From NCBI GenBank assembly GCA_020637815.1, contig JACKJS010000002.1, positions 310,001 through 374,000 of the forward strand: DNA of 64,000 nucleotides, given 5' to 3'. This DNA comes from Hyphomicrobiaceae bacterium. Its GTDB lineage: Bacteria; Pseudomonadota; Alphaproteobacteria; Rhizobiales; Methyloligellaceae. Below are positions 41,867 to 49,647 of the stretch, in pieces. Made by a program: the position numbers and the translations under genes. Every line of letters starts with the position of its first letter. The first letter of the stretch is position 1. The notes under the pieces are model-generated. The model saw nothing but the letters and a program-made list of their open reading frames with translations. It ran no database searches and was not told the origin of the DNA.

Positions 41867-42507
41867 TCATGGATGCTCCGGTGAATCCGCCTCATCTGCG
41901 ATCCGCCGACACGGCGCGCGTCGATCTTCTCTTGATCGCGGAGATGATCGCGCCCGAGTCGCGCGTGCTCGATATTGGCTGCGGCGACGGCACGCTGTTG
42001 CGCATTCTTTCCGACAAGCACGGTGTGGACGGGCGCGGTATCGAGCTGAGCCAGGCCGGCGTGAACCAATGCGTGGCGCAAGGGTTGTCGGTGATCCAGG
42101 GCGATGCTGACACCGATCTCGCCTACTACCCGGATCTTGCCTTCGACTACGCGATTCTGTCGCGCACGATCCAGGCCACGCGCAACCCGAGGCTCGTGCT
42201 CGAGCAACTGTTGCGCATCAGCAAGCACGTGGTGGTGTCGTTTCCGAATTTCGGCCATTGGCGCGTGCGCGCTCAGTTGATGTTCGGCGGCCGCATGCCG
42301 CGCACCGACACGTTGCCGGAATCCTGGTACGACACGCCCAACATCCATCTCTGCACGATCAAGGATTTCCTCGCGCTGTGCAACGACATGGGCGCTCATG
42401 TGGAGAGGGCGGTGGCGCTGAACGCCTACGGTACCAAGCTCGTGTCGATCCCCTTATCGGCGCAGAACCTCTTCGGAGAGCAAGGGGTCTTTCTCCTCTC
42501 GCGGTAG
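41863..42507 (+). CDS. metW: Methionine biosynthesis protein MetW
   Basis: A 214-residue class I methyltransferase-fold protein. SAM-binding motif VLDIGCGDGTLLRIL at 35-49, then GRGIELSQAGVNQCVAQGL, SRTIQATRNP and VVVSFPNFGHWRVRAQLMFG, all typical of MetW. MetW works with MetX in homoserine acylation in several bacteria. Start GTG 41863 overlaps the metX stop; ATG 41869 is a near alternative. Its 3' end runs 54 bp into the convergent methyltransferase gene. Confidence 0.95.
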   Translation: MIMDAPVNPPHLRSADTARVDLLLIAEMIAPESRVLDIGCGDGTLLRILSDKHGVDGRGIELSQAGVNQCVAQGLSVIQGDADTDLAYYPDLAFDYAILSRTIQATRNPRLVLEQLLRISKHVVVSFPNFGHWRVRAQLMFGGRMPRTDTLPESWYDTPNIHLCTIKDFLALCNDMGAHVERAVALNAYGTKLVSIPLSAQNLFGEQGVFLLSR

Positions 42508-43239
42508 GCGCGGCACGACCGCACCGGCGGGCACCGGGAAGACGCGGCGGCGCATCCGGCGCGCGGATTCGCGCACGGGGCTCGCCGCATAGACCTGCTT
42601 GGTCGCCTCCACCACGATGACGCCGGAAAACGCTGGCCAAAGCAGATCGCCCGCCCGTTCCCAGAAGTCTGGCCACCGAGTCAGAAGGCGCCAATCGAAG
42701 GGCGGCAGGTGAAGAACATAGTGCCAGCTCTCCGGCTGGAACATCGCGTCTTTCAAGAGCCTCGTAAGCTGGCGCCGGCTGAACGGGCTGCCATAGCCGA
42801 ACGGCGTCGTATCCATGCGGGCCCAAAGCCCGCGCCGGTTCGGGACGGCGATCAGGACGCGGCCATTGGGCGCGAGAACACGCCAGATTTCCCGAAGCAG
42901 AGCGTGAGGATGTTCCGACCACTCCAGCATATGTACGATGAGAACGCGATCGGCCGTCTCGTCGTCGAGGGGAAGGTCCGTCTCTTCCACGAGAGCCGTG
43001 CGGGAGGCCGATCGTTCGGGCCAGGGAAGGGCGCCGAGGCGCACCGGAGCGAGCGCGCCAATGCAACGCGCCTCTTTGCGGAATTCGGCAAGATAGGGCG
43101 TCGCATAGCCCAGGCCGAAGACGCGCAAGTTCCGCACGTCGGGCCAAAACGCCCGGAATCGCGGCCGCATCAGCCGCCGGACCATTAGTCCAAGCCGGCG
43201 GGCATAGAAATTTCGAAGATCGATGGCGTCGAGATGCAT
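42454..43239 (-). CDS. Class I SAM-dependent methyltransferase
   Basis: A 261-residue methyltransferase-like protein. The SAM loop is weak (VRNLRVFGLGYATPYLAEF), but the later part is clear: TADRVLIVHMLEWSEHPHAL and LREIWRVLAPNGRVLIAVPN, near 100-135. A basic Arg-rich tail ends the protein. Substrate is unknown. It is typically found next to gloB in Hyphomicrobiales and is divergent from it here. It overlaps metW tail to tail by 54 bp. Confidence 0.88.
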   Translation of the reverse strand: MHLDAIDLRNFYARRLGLMVRRLMRPRFRAFWPDVRNLRVFGLGYATPYLAEFRKEARCIGALAPVRLGALPWPERSASRTALVEETDLPLDDETADRVLIVHMLEWSEHPHALLREIWRVLAPNGRVLIAVPNRRGLWARMDTTPFGYGSPFSRRQLTRLLKDAMFQPESWHYVLHLPPFDWRLLTRWPDFWERAGDLLWPAFSGVIVVEATKQVYAASPVRESARRMRRRVFPVPAGAVVPRLPREEKDPLLSEEVLRR

Positions 43240-43364
43240 GGCTTCAATCTGCTACCGGCGGGTTTAGACGTGGTTCGTGCGACGGCCTGTTTCAATCCTT
43301 GGGGGCGCGGAGTACGGTCGGGACGCCGAAGCCACCCGCCGAGACAAGCATCGAAGAGAGTGAA

Positions 43365-44135
43365 ATGGCCAAACTCGAAATGTTCCAGTTTCCAACCCGC
43401 GCGGACAATTACGGGGTTCTCATTCACGATCCGGAGACCGGCGCCACGGCATCCATCGACGCACCCGAAGCAGGCCCCATTCTAGGGGCTCTCGATCAGA
43501 AGGGCTGGAGCCTCACCGACATCCTCGTCACCCATCATCATGGAGACCATACCGCCGGGATAGGAGCCCTGAAGAGCAAGACGGGCTGCACGGTCTACGG
43601 TCCGGCCCGCGAGGCAGGTCTCATCGCCGGGCTGGATGTAGAGGTGAAGGAGGACGACACGGTCTCGGTCGGGCACGCGGACGCCATGGTCATCGAGACG
43701 CCCGGCCATACGCGCGGCCATGTCAGCTACTACTTCCCCGAAGAGTCCGTGGTGTTTGTGGGCGATACGTTGTTCTCCGTGGGCTGCGGCAAGCTTCTGG
43801 AAGGCGACGCACCGACCATGTGGCGATCCCTGTCGAAACTCGCGGGCTTGCCGCCCGAGACGGCCGTCTATTGCGGTCACGAATATACGGGTGCCAATTG
43901 CCGCTTCGCCCTGACCGTCGAACCGGACAACAAGGCCTTGCAGGCGCGTGCTGACGAGGTCGCGGGCAATGACGCTGCGGGGCGCCCGTCGCTGCCGACG
44001 ACGATCGGGCAGGAACTCGCCACCAATCCCTTCCTGCGCGCATCCAGTCCCGAAATTCAGGCGCGTCTCGGGCTCGAAGGGCAGCCGCTCGACACCGTGT
44101 TCGCAGAGGTTCGGCGGCGCAAGGACCATTTCTAG
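43365..44135 (+). CDS. gloB: Hydroxyacylglutathione hydrolase (glyoxalase II)
   Basis: A 256-residue metallo-beta-lactamase-fold enzyme that hydrolyses S-lactoylglutathione in methylglyoxal detoxification. The metal motif is VTHHHGDHTAG at 55-65, further ligands in TPGHTRGHVSYYF and FVGDTLFSVGCGK, and YCGHEYTGANCRFAL carries the glutathione-side residues typical of GloB. The C-terminal HAGH domain ends FAEVRRRKDHF. ATG 43365 follows a modest GAGAG site. A cupin gene begins at its last base. Confidence 0.96.
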   Translation: MAKLEMFQFPTRADNYGVLIHDPETGATASIDAPEAGPILGALDQKGWSLTDILVTHHHGDHTAGIGALKSKTGCTVYGPAREAGLIAGLDVEVKEDDTVSVGHADAMVIETPGHTRGHVSYYFPEESVVFVGDTLFSVGCGKLLEGDAPTMWRSLSKLAGLPPETAVYCGHEYTGANCRFALTVEPDNKALQARADEVAGNDAAGRPSLPTTIGQELATNPFLRASSPEIQARLGLEGQPLDTVFAEVRRRKDHF

Positions 44136-44584
44136 TGCGGCATAAGCCAGAGCCGAACATGCGCCGCGCCGACGAGATCGTTGCCCATCTTGGGCTCGAA
44201 CGGCACCCCGAGGGCGGCTGGTACCGCGAAACCTTCCGCGACACGGAAGGCCATGCGGGGCGGCCGCACTCGACCGCCATCCTGTTCCTTCTGGCTGAGG
44301 GCGAGGTGTCTCACTGGCACCGGGTGGACGCAGTTGAGACCTGGCACTGGTATGGCGGCGCGCCGTTGCAACTGACTATCGCCGGCCGAGACGGACGGAT
44401 CGAAGACTTCAAGCTGGGGCCGGATCTGTTCGCGGGCGAGCACCCGCAAGGCGTCGTTCCCGCTCATGCATGGCAGAGTGCCAGAAGCCTTGGGGCCTGG
44501 ACGCTCGTCGGCTGCACCGTGGCGCCGGGCTTTCGGTTCGAGGGATTCGAACTTGCCCCCCAAGGCTGGGAGCCGGATGGCTGA
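44135..44584 (+). CDS. Cupin protein, DUF985 family
   Basis: A 149-residue single-domain cupin. DUF985 hallmarks are LGLERHPEGGWYRETFRD near 19-36, STAILFLLAEGEVSHWHRVD with metal-type His residues, ETWHWYGGAPL, and 'HAWQSARSLGAWTLVGCTVA' then PGFRFEGFELA. The reaction is not established for most members. Start GTG 44135 shares one base with the gloB stop and has AAGGA 9 bases upstream; ATG 44159 is an alternative without a clear site. Confidence 0.9.
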   Translation: MRHKPEPNMRRADEIVAHLGLERHPEGGWYRETFRDTEGHAGRPHSTAILFLLAEGEVSHWHRVDAVETWHWYGGAPLQLTIAGRDGRIEDFKLGPDLFAGEHPQGVVPAHAWQSARSLGAWTLVGCTVAPGFRFEGFELAPQGWEPDG

Positions 44585-44631
44585 GAGCCTTGAGGAGCTG
44601 TCGTTGTGCGCTTTGAGCTTGCAGCGGGCGC

Positions 44632-45354
44632 TTAGTCGGCCAGCTGACCGCCGTTGATGGAGAGGGTCGAACCGGTGATCCAACCCGCATCGTCAGAGGC
44701 GAGGAAGACCACGCAGCGCGCGACTTCTTCGGCCTGGCCGAGACGGCCAACGGGGATCTGGCCGACAATGGCTTCCATCACCTTCTCGGACACGCCCGAG
44801 AGGAGCTCCGTGGCCACGTAGCCGGGAGCGATGGCGTTGGCGGTGATACCCTTGCGAGCGCCCTCGAGGGCCACGGCGCGGGTGAAGCCGATCATGCCGG
44901 CCTTGGCGGCGCAATAGTTCGACAACCCGAGCATGCCCTGCTGACCGTTGATCGACGAGATCGAAATGATGCGGCCGAACCCGCGGTCGCGCATGCCGTT
45001 AATGACCTGGCGCGTGACGTTGAACACCGAGTCCAGGTTGGTGCGCATGACCTGCGACCACTGCTCGGGCGACATCTTGTTCAGCATGGCGTCGCGGGAA
45101 ATACCGGCATTGTTCACCAGCACCTCGACCGGACCAACTTCGCTTTCGACGGCGGCGACGCCCTTCTCGCAGGCTGCGTAGTCGGCGACGTCCCATTTGA
45201 ACACGGGGATACCGCTTTCGGCCTTGAAGGCATTCGCGGCCTCGTCATTGCCCGCGTAGGTGGCGGCGACGTTGTAACCCGCATCCTTCAGCGCCTTGCT
45301 GCATGCGGCGCCAATGCCGCGCGTACCACCAGTGACCAGTGCCACCCTTCCCAT
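44632..45354 (-). CDS. phaB: Acetoacetyl-CoA reductase PhaB
   Basis: A 240-residue short-chain dehydrogenase that reduces acetoacetyl-CoA to (R)-3-hydroxybutyryl-CoA with NADPH for polyhydroxybutyrate. NADP loop TGGTRGIGAA at 8-17, NNAGISRDAMLNKM near 84, catalytic Ser in ISSINGQQGMLGLSNY and YxxxK in NYCAAKAGMIG. The SSINGQ and GISRDA stretches are the PhaB type rather than FabG. ATG 45354 is used; the frame extends 18 codons upstream. A 7-bp GC palindrome (45368-45383) lies in its leader. Confidence 0.94.
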   Translation of the reverse strand: MGRVALVTGGTRGIGAACSKALKDAGYNVAATYAGNDEAANAFKAESGIPVFKWDVADYAACEKGVAAVESEVGPVEVLVNNAGISRDAMLNKMSPEQWSQVMRTNLDSVFNVTRQVINGMRDRGFGRIISISSINGQQGMLGLSNYCAAKAGMIGFTRAVALEGARKGITANAIAPGYVATELLSGVSEKVMEAIVGQIPVGRLGQAEEVARCVVFLASDDAGWITGSTLSINGGQLAD

Positions 45355-45466
45355 TGTAACCTCCCTTGGCGCGCTTGCGCGCCTGCTTTCTTCTACTGCC
45401 AAACCCAAGTGAGGGGCGGCTCATGCCACCCCACACGAATTCTTCTTCAGCATCAAGAGCGTCGGA

Positions 45467-46648
45467 TTAGTCGCGCTCCACGCACATGGCTACGCCCATG
45501 CCGCCGCCGATGCAGAGCGTGGCGAGGCCCTTTTTTGCATCGGCCTTCTGCATCGCGTGCAGGAGTGTGACGAGCACGCGCGTACCCGACGCGCCGATCG
45601 GGTGACCGATGGCGATGGCGCCGCCATTGACGTTCACCTTGCTGGCGTCCCAACCCATGTCCTTGTTCACGGCCAGGGCCTGGGCGGCGAAGGCTTCGTT
45701 GGCCTCTACCAGGTCGAGATCGGAGACCTTCCAGCCGGCCTTCTCGAGCGCCTTGCGGGATGCCGGGATCGGGCCCGTGCCCATGATCGTGGGATCGACG
45801 CCGGCCACCGCCCAAGAGGCGATGCGGGCGAGCGGGGTCAGGCCGCGCTTCTTGGCCTCTGCGGCGGACATCAGAACCACGGCGGCGGCGCCGTCGTTGA
45901 TACCCGAGGCATTGCCAGCGGTTACGGTGCCTTCCTTGTCGAAGGCCGGACGCAGCTTGGCGACGTTATCGAGGGTGGCGCCTTCGCGGATGTACTCGTC
46001 CTCGTCGACGACCACATCGCCCTTGCGGGTTTTGATGGTCACGGGCGCGATCTCGTCCTTGAACTTGCCGGACTTCTTCGCGGCTTCCGCTTTGTTCTGC
46101 GAAGCCACGGCAAAGGCGTCCTGCTCGTCGCGGGTGAGTTGCCACTGCTTGGCGACGTTCTCGGCCGTGTTGCCCATGTGGTAGCCGTTGAAGGCTTCCC
46201 ACAGGCCGTCCTTGATCATCGAGTCGATGAACTTGACGTCGCCCATCTTGTGGCCGTCTCGCAGGTTGGCCACGTGGGGGGACATGCTCATATTTTCTTG
46301 GCCGCCGGCGACGATGATGTCGGCGTCGCCAAGGGCGATCTGCTGGGCGCCGAGTGCCACCGAGCGCAGGCCGGAGCCGCACACCTGATTGACGCCCCAG
46401 GCCGTGGCCTCTTTCGGCACACCGGCCGCAATGGCCGCTTGGCGGGCCGGGTTCTGCCCCTGGCCGGCCGTGAGCACCTGGCCCATGATCACTTCGTCCA
46501 CATCATTCGCATCCACCCCAGCGCGCTCGAGAGCCGCACGAATGGCCACTTCGCCTAGGGTGTGGGCCGGAACGCTGGAAAGCGATCCACCAAACGATCC
46601 GACCGGCGTCCGCGCCGCACTCACGATTACAATGTCTGCGTCTTTCAT
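45467..46648 (-). CDS. phaA: Acetyl-CoA C-acetyltransferase PhaA
   Basis: A 393-residue biosynthetic thiolase that condenses two acetyl-CoA. Active-site Cys90 in NQVCGSGLRSVALGAQQI, His in GGAIAIGHPIGASGTRV near 348, and the second Cys near 389 in GGGMGVAMCVERD. First gene of phaA-phaB on the minus strand, facing phaR. No PHA synthase (phaC) lies in the window. Confidence 0.96.
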   Translation of the reverse strand: MKDADIVIVSAARTPVGSFGGSLSSVPAHTLGEVAIRAALERAGVDANDVDEVIMGQVLTAGQGQNPARQAAIAAGVPKEATAWGVNQVCGSGLRSVALGAQQIALGDADIIVAGGQENMSMSPHVANLRDGHKMGDVKFIDSMIKDGLWEAFNGYHMGNTAENVAKQWQLTRDEQDAFAVASQNKAEAAKKSGKFKDEIAPVTIKTRKGDVVVDEDEYIREGATLDNVAKLRPAFDKEGTVTAGNASGINDGAAAVVLMSAAEAKKRGLTPLARIASWAVAGVDPTIMGTGPIPASRKALEKAGWKVSDLDLVEANEAFAAQALAVNKDMGWDASKVNVNGGAIAIGHPIGASGTRVLVTLLHAMQKADAKKGLATLCIGGGMGVAMCVERD

Positions 46649-46872
46649 TCTGTCCTCCCGACTGGAACTCGCCCTCGGTCATACCGCAGTGCATTGCAAC
46701 TGGAAAGACAAACAAGCCGGTCGAGTTAAGTCTATCGCCAAAGTCGCTGGTACCGCCTATACCGAACGTGGTAGTTATCCTCGCAAGTGCGGCACGGGCC
46801 CGGCAGTGGGCGGTTCGGCGCGCCCGCGGGGTCAAGGGTCTCGCGGCGCCGGGGCTGAGGAGAAATGGACAC

Positions 46873-47478
46873 GTGGCTAGGGATGCGAACCAAGAGAGCC
46901 GTCCGGTCATCATCAAGAAGTACGCCAACCGGAGGCTCTACAATACGGACACGAGCACGTATGTGACGTTGGAGGACCTCGCCGAGATGGTGCGGGCCGA
47001 GCGCGACTTCGTCGTCTACGATGCGAAGACCGGCGAGGATCTGACCCACGCGGTGCTCACACAGATCATCGTCGAACAGGAGAGCCGGGGGACCAATCTC
47101 CTCCCCATCGGCTTTCTGCGTCAGCTCATCCGCTTCTATGGGGACGGCATGCAAAAGCTGGTTCCGTCCTATCTCGAATTCAGCCTGAACACGCTGACCA
47201 AGCAGCAGGAGCAGTACCGGCGGCGTTTCGCCGACGCCTTCGGGACGGCGGCCTTCGATGCGGTTCAGGAGCAGGTCCGGAAGAATTTCGAGGCGTTCGA
47301 GAAGGCGCTCGGCATGTTCACGCCCTTCGCCGCCGACACGAACGGGAACCGGGACGAACAGAAGTCCGAGGAAGCCGCCAAGACGCCCGCGGCACGGCCG
47401 GCCGAGGACGATATCGACACGCTGAAGGCCGAACTCAAGGCCATGCAGGAACGCTTGGAAAAGCTGTCCCGCAATTAG
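46873..47478 (+). CDS. phaR: Polyhydroxyalkanoate synthesis repressor PhaR
   Basis: A 201-residue regulator. The PHB/PHA accumulation DNA-binding domain is near the start: VIIKKYANRRLYNTDTSTYV, then LEDLAEMVRAERDFVVYDAK and TGEDLTHAVLTQIIVEQE. A second conserved block LPIGFLRQLIRFYGDGMQKL follows. The C-terminal 50 residues are low-complexity with a final short coiled coil (LKAELKAMQERLEKL). PhaR represses phasin and other PHA genes and is released by polymer granules. GTG 46873 has GAGGAG about 10 bases upstream. It faces phaA across a 224-bp gap. Confidence 0.94.
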   Translation: MARDANQESRPVIIKKYANRRLYNTDTSTYVTLEDLAEMVRAERDFVVYDAKTGEDLTHAVLTQIIVEQESRGTNLLPIGFLRQLIRFYGDGMQKLVPSYLEFSLNTLTKQQEQYRRRFADAFGTAAFDAVQEQVRKNFEAFEKALGMFTPFAADTNGNRDEQKSEEAAKTPAARPAEDDIDTLKAELKAMQERLEKLSRN

Positions 47479-47535
47479 CGGCGCCGCTTCCGGCATAAAC
47501 AGCAATCGGAGCGATGACGGACGTCTAAGCCGCCT

Positions 47536-47961
47536 TTAGGCCGCCTTGGCGGAGGCTGGCTGATGCAATTGGGCCGCGGTCAAATCCGCCTCGACGAAAC
47601 GGCGGGCCCGGGCCGTGTCGGCCAGGAGGTGCATATGCACCTCGTTCGCGCCGATCTTCGCACCTTCGTGGCGAAGGTGGGCAAGGTTCAGCGACATCGC
47701 ATCGTCCTTCGTGTTGCCGAAGGCAAGTGCCTCTCGCGTGCCGTCCTCATGACGCCGCACCAAAATGAAATTGGCTTGCGGGAGAGCAGGGCAGCCGACA
47801 AGCGAATAGACGCTATGCAGATAACGCCGTCCCGAGGCCCCACGCCAATAGTGGAATGCCTGGTCGAAAGCCGCTTCGGCGCACACCAGTGCCGGCTCGT
47901 CGGCCGGACCCCAGGTCTCGGTAGAAGCAGATTGAGAAGCGTCTGAAGAGCACGTCCACAT
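47536..47961 (-). CDS. Unknown protein, possibly SOS-regulated
   Basis: A 141-residue soluble protein that I do not recognise. It has a compact domain: FDQAFHYWRGASGRRYLHSV, then YSLVGCPALPQANFILVRRH, LAFGNTKDDAMSLNLAHLRH and GANEVHMHLLADTARARRFV. No signal peptide or membrane segment. The start ATG 47961 has only a weak ribosome site. Its upstream gap holds a GAAC-N7-GAAC (LexA-type) element 92 bp away and a TTAA-N7-TTAA (CtrA-type) element, and it is the only gene these could control. Function unknown. Confidence 0.7.
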   Translation of the reverse strand: MWTCSSDASQSASTETWGPADEPALVCAEAAFDQAFHYWRGASGRRYLHSVYSLVGCPALPQANFILVRRHEDGTREALAFGNTKDDAMSLNLAHLRHEGAKIGANEVHMHLLADTARARRFVEADLTAAQLHQPASAKAA

Positions 47962-48052
47962 TGAAACTTCGTCCCGTTAACCTTGGCGACACTACCTCAA
48001 ATAGGTTGAGCGATCGCAAATTCAAGCCATCGGCGTTGCGCGATTCCATGTA

Positions 48053-48079
48053 GAACAAAATATGAACTTGCTGTAGAAC
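48053..48079 (-). promoter_or_regulatory. LexA-box-like element
   Basis: GAAC at 48053-48056 and GAAC at 48064-48067 are separated by exactly 7 bases; on the minus strand this reads GTTC-N7-GTTC, the alphaproteobacterial LexA consensus. A third GAAC at 48076-48079 lies 8 bases further. It is upstream of the unknown gene ending at 47536. Confidence 0.6.
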
Positions 48080-48098
48080 AGCGTCAAGCTTTTAAGTG

Positions 48099-48113
48099 TT
48101 AACAAGGGGTTAA
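48099..48113. promoter_or_regulatory. CtrA-box-like element
   Basis: TTAA-CAAGGGG-TTAA exactly fits the CtrA consensus TTAA-N7-TTAA; another TTAA lies at 48092. It overlaps the stop codon of the acyltransferase gene and is about 140 bp upstream of the unknown gene. Confidence 0.4.
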
Positions 48114-48835
48114 CGGATTTTGTCGTCGGCGGACGCTTCCGCCAAGAGACGGTCTGAGGCGGTCTCGATGGCGGTCTGGAGACGTTCCAAGAACTCGGCC
48201 TTGGGTAGGCCCGCCGGGATTGGATCGAGAATTTCCACGACCACCGTGCCGGGTTTCCGCCGCCAGGTGCGGCGGGGCCAAAACAGTCCGGAATTCAAGG
48301 CGATAGGGACGCATGGCAGATCGAGCGCGTTGTAGAGCAGCACGATTCCCGTCTTGTAGGCGGGCGGTGCGCCGGGGGTCCGGCGCGTCCCTTCCGGGAA
48401 GATGATGATCTCCCGGCCATCGGCCGCCCGGGACTTGGCGTGGCGCAGCATATTCCGCAGGGCGGCCGGTCCCTTGTCCCGGTCCACTGGGATCATCTGA
48501 AATTTGTACGAGAACCAACCGTGAACCGGAATCCAGAATAATTCGCGCTTCATCAGAAGCGCCGGATCGCGAAAAAGTGGGATGAGGGCAAAAGTTTCCC
48601 AGGCGGATTGGTGTTTCGAGGCGACGAGGAAGGGGGGCGGCGGCAGTTTGTCGAGGCCGCGCACCTCGAAATCGATGCCGGCCACATGCTTTAGCAGCCA
48701 GAGTTCGGTCCGGGCGTGGACCTTGAACGCCTCCATGGACCATTTGCGCGGCGTGAATAGAAACGGAAGTCCGAGGGTCACGAACAGCGCGGTCGTAATG
48801 TAGAACAGGATTCCGAAAACGATGGAGCGGAACAT
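48110..48835 (-). CDS. plsC: 1-acyl-sn-glycerol-3-phosphate acyltransferase PlsC
   Basis: A 241-residue membrane acyltransferase. N-terminal membrane segment (about 5-28), catalytic block VASKHQSAWETFAL with His75 and Glu80 in place of the usual H(x)4D, as in other alphaproteobacterial PlsC, then PVDRDKGPAALRNML and the phosphate-binding IIFPEGTRRTPG near 145. This is the likely housekeeping PlsC, distinct from the copy at 19305-19961. It is 6 bp downstream of the YdcF-like gene. Confidence 0.93.
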   Translation of the reverse strand: MFRSIVFGILFYITTALFVTLGLPFLFTPRKWSMEAFKVHARTELWLLKHVAGIDFEVRGLDKLPPPPFLVASKHQSAWETFALIPLFRDPALLMKRELFWIPVHGWFSYKFQMIPVDRDKGPAALRNMLRHAKSRAADGREIIIFPEGTRRTPGAPPAYKTGIVLLYNALDLPCVPIALNSGLFWPRRTWRRKPGTVVVEILDPIPAGLPKAEFLERLQTAIETASDRLLAEASADDKIR

Positions 48836-48841
48836 GGAGGC

Positions 48842-49558
48842 CTACGGTTCCGGTTCGTCGGCGGGCGGCACCGAGGTGCCTCGCAGCGTCATGCGCACAA
48901 GGTTTGTCGCCCAGAGCCGTCCGAGCGCGGGCAGGTATTTCAGATACTCGGACAAGATCAGCTTCGTCGTACCGGGAAATTCCCACCAGCGCCCCACCTC
49001 CACGTTGTTGTCCACAACGGGATAGGGCACGAGCTCGATTCCTGGCATGGCACGCTCCAACTCGGCGAGGGCGCGAGGCATGTGATAGTTGGACGTCACG
49101 ACGATGACGGAACCGTATCCGTTCAGCGTCACCCACCGGGCCGTTTCGGTCGCGTTGTCGATCGTGTTCAGCGCTGCCTTGTCGATATCCACGCAGCAGT
49201 CGAAAAACTGCTTCCCCTCCGTGGACAGCCCCTTCAACTGCTCGAGCGTCGTGCCGCGGTTGACGCCGGTGATGAGCACGCGCTTGGCCTTGTTCCGCGC
49301 CATCAGCTTCATGGCTTCGTCGATGCGGGAGACGCCGCCCGTCAGGACGGTGATGCCATCCGTCGCGTGAGCCGGTCTGTGCGTTTCGCGCGCGAGGCCG
49401 TTAGCGAAGACGATAAAGCCGATGATCAGCATCACCAGCAATAGGATCGTGCCGTCGAACAGAAGGCGTACGAATCCCACCGGCCCCCGGAAGCGGCGAA
49501 AACGCCCCGGGTGCTGCACCACGTTTCCGTCGCCGCCGATATCGAGGTCTTTGCTCAA
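48842..49558 (-). CDS. YdcF family protein (DUF218)
   Basis: A 238-residue membrane-anchored protein. One membrane segment (LFDGTILLLVMLIIGFIVFA) is followed by a DUF218 domain: 'ATDGITVLTGGVSRIDEAMK', AKRVLITGVNRGTTLEQLK, NATETARWVTLNGYGSVIVV and TSNYHMPRALAELERAMPG. SanA/YdcF proteins affect envelope integrity; the chemistry is unclear. TTG 49558 is preferred, with GGAG 6 bases upstream; longer starts (ATG 49594, 49702) are in frame. It lies between ftsX and plsC on the same strand. Confidence 0.87.
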   Translation of the reverse strand: MSKDLDIGGDGNVVQHPGRFRRFRGPVGFVRLLFDGTILLLVMLIIGFIVFANGLARETHRPAHATDGITVLTGGVSRIDEAMKLMARNKAKRVLITGVNRGTTLEQLKGLSTEGKQFFDCCVDIDKAALNTIDNATETARWVTLNGYGSVIVVTSNYHMPRALAELERAMPGIELVPYPVVDNNVEVGRWWEFPGTTKLILSEYLKYLPALGRLWATNLVRMTLRGTSVPPADEPEP

Positions 49559-49647
49559 AGAATACTCCGGACACGTCCTTGCGCCGTGCAGCATACGTGG
49601 ATTGCGGGGCGCGCCAAGCCGGTTGCGAGCAACCCCATCATCCGCGT

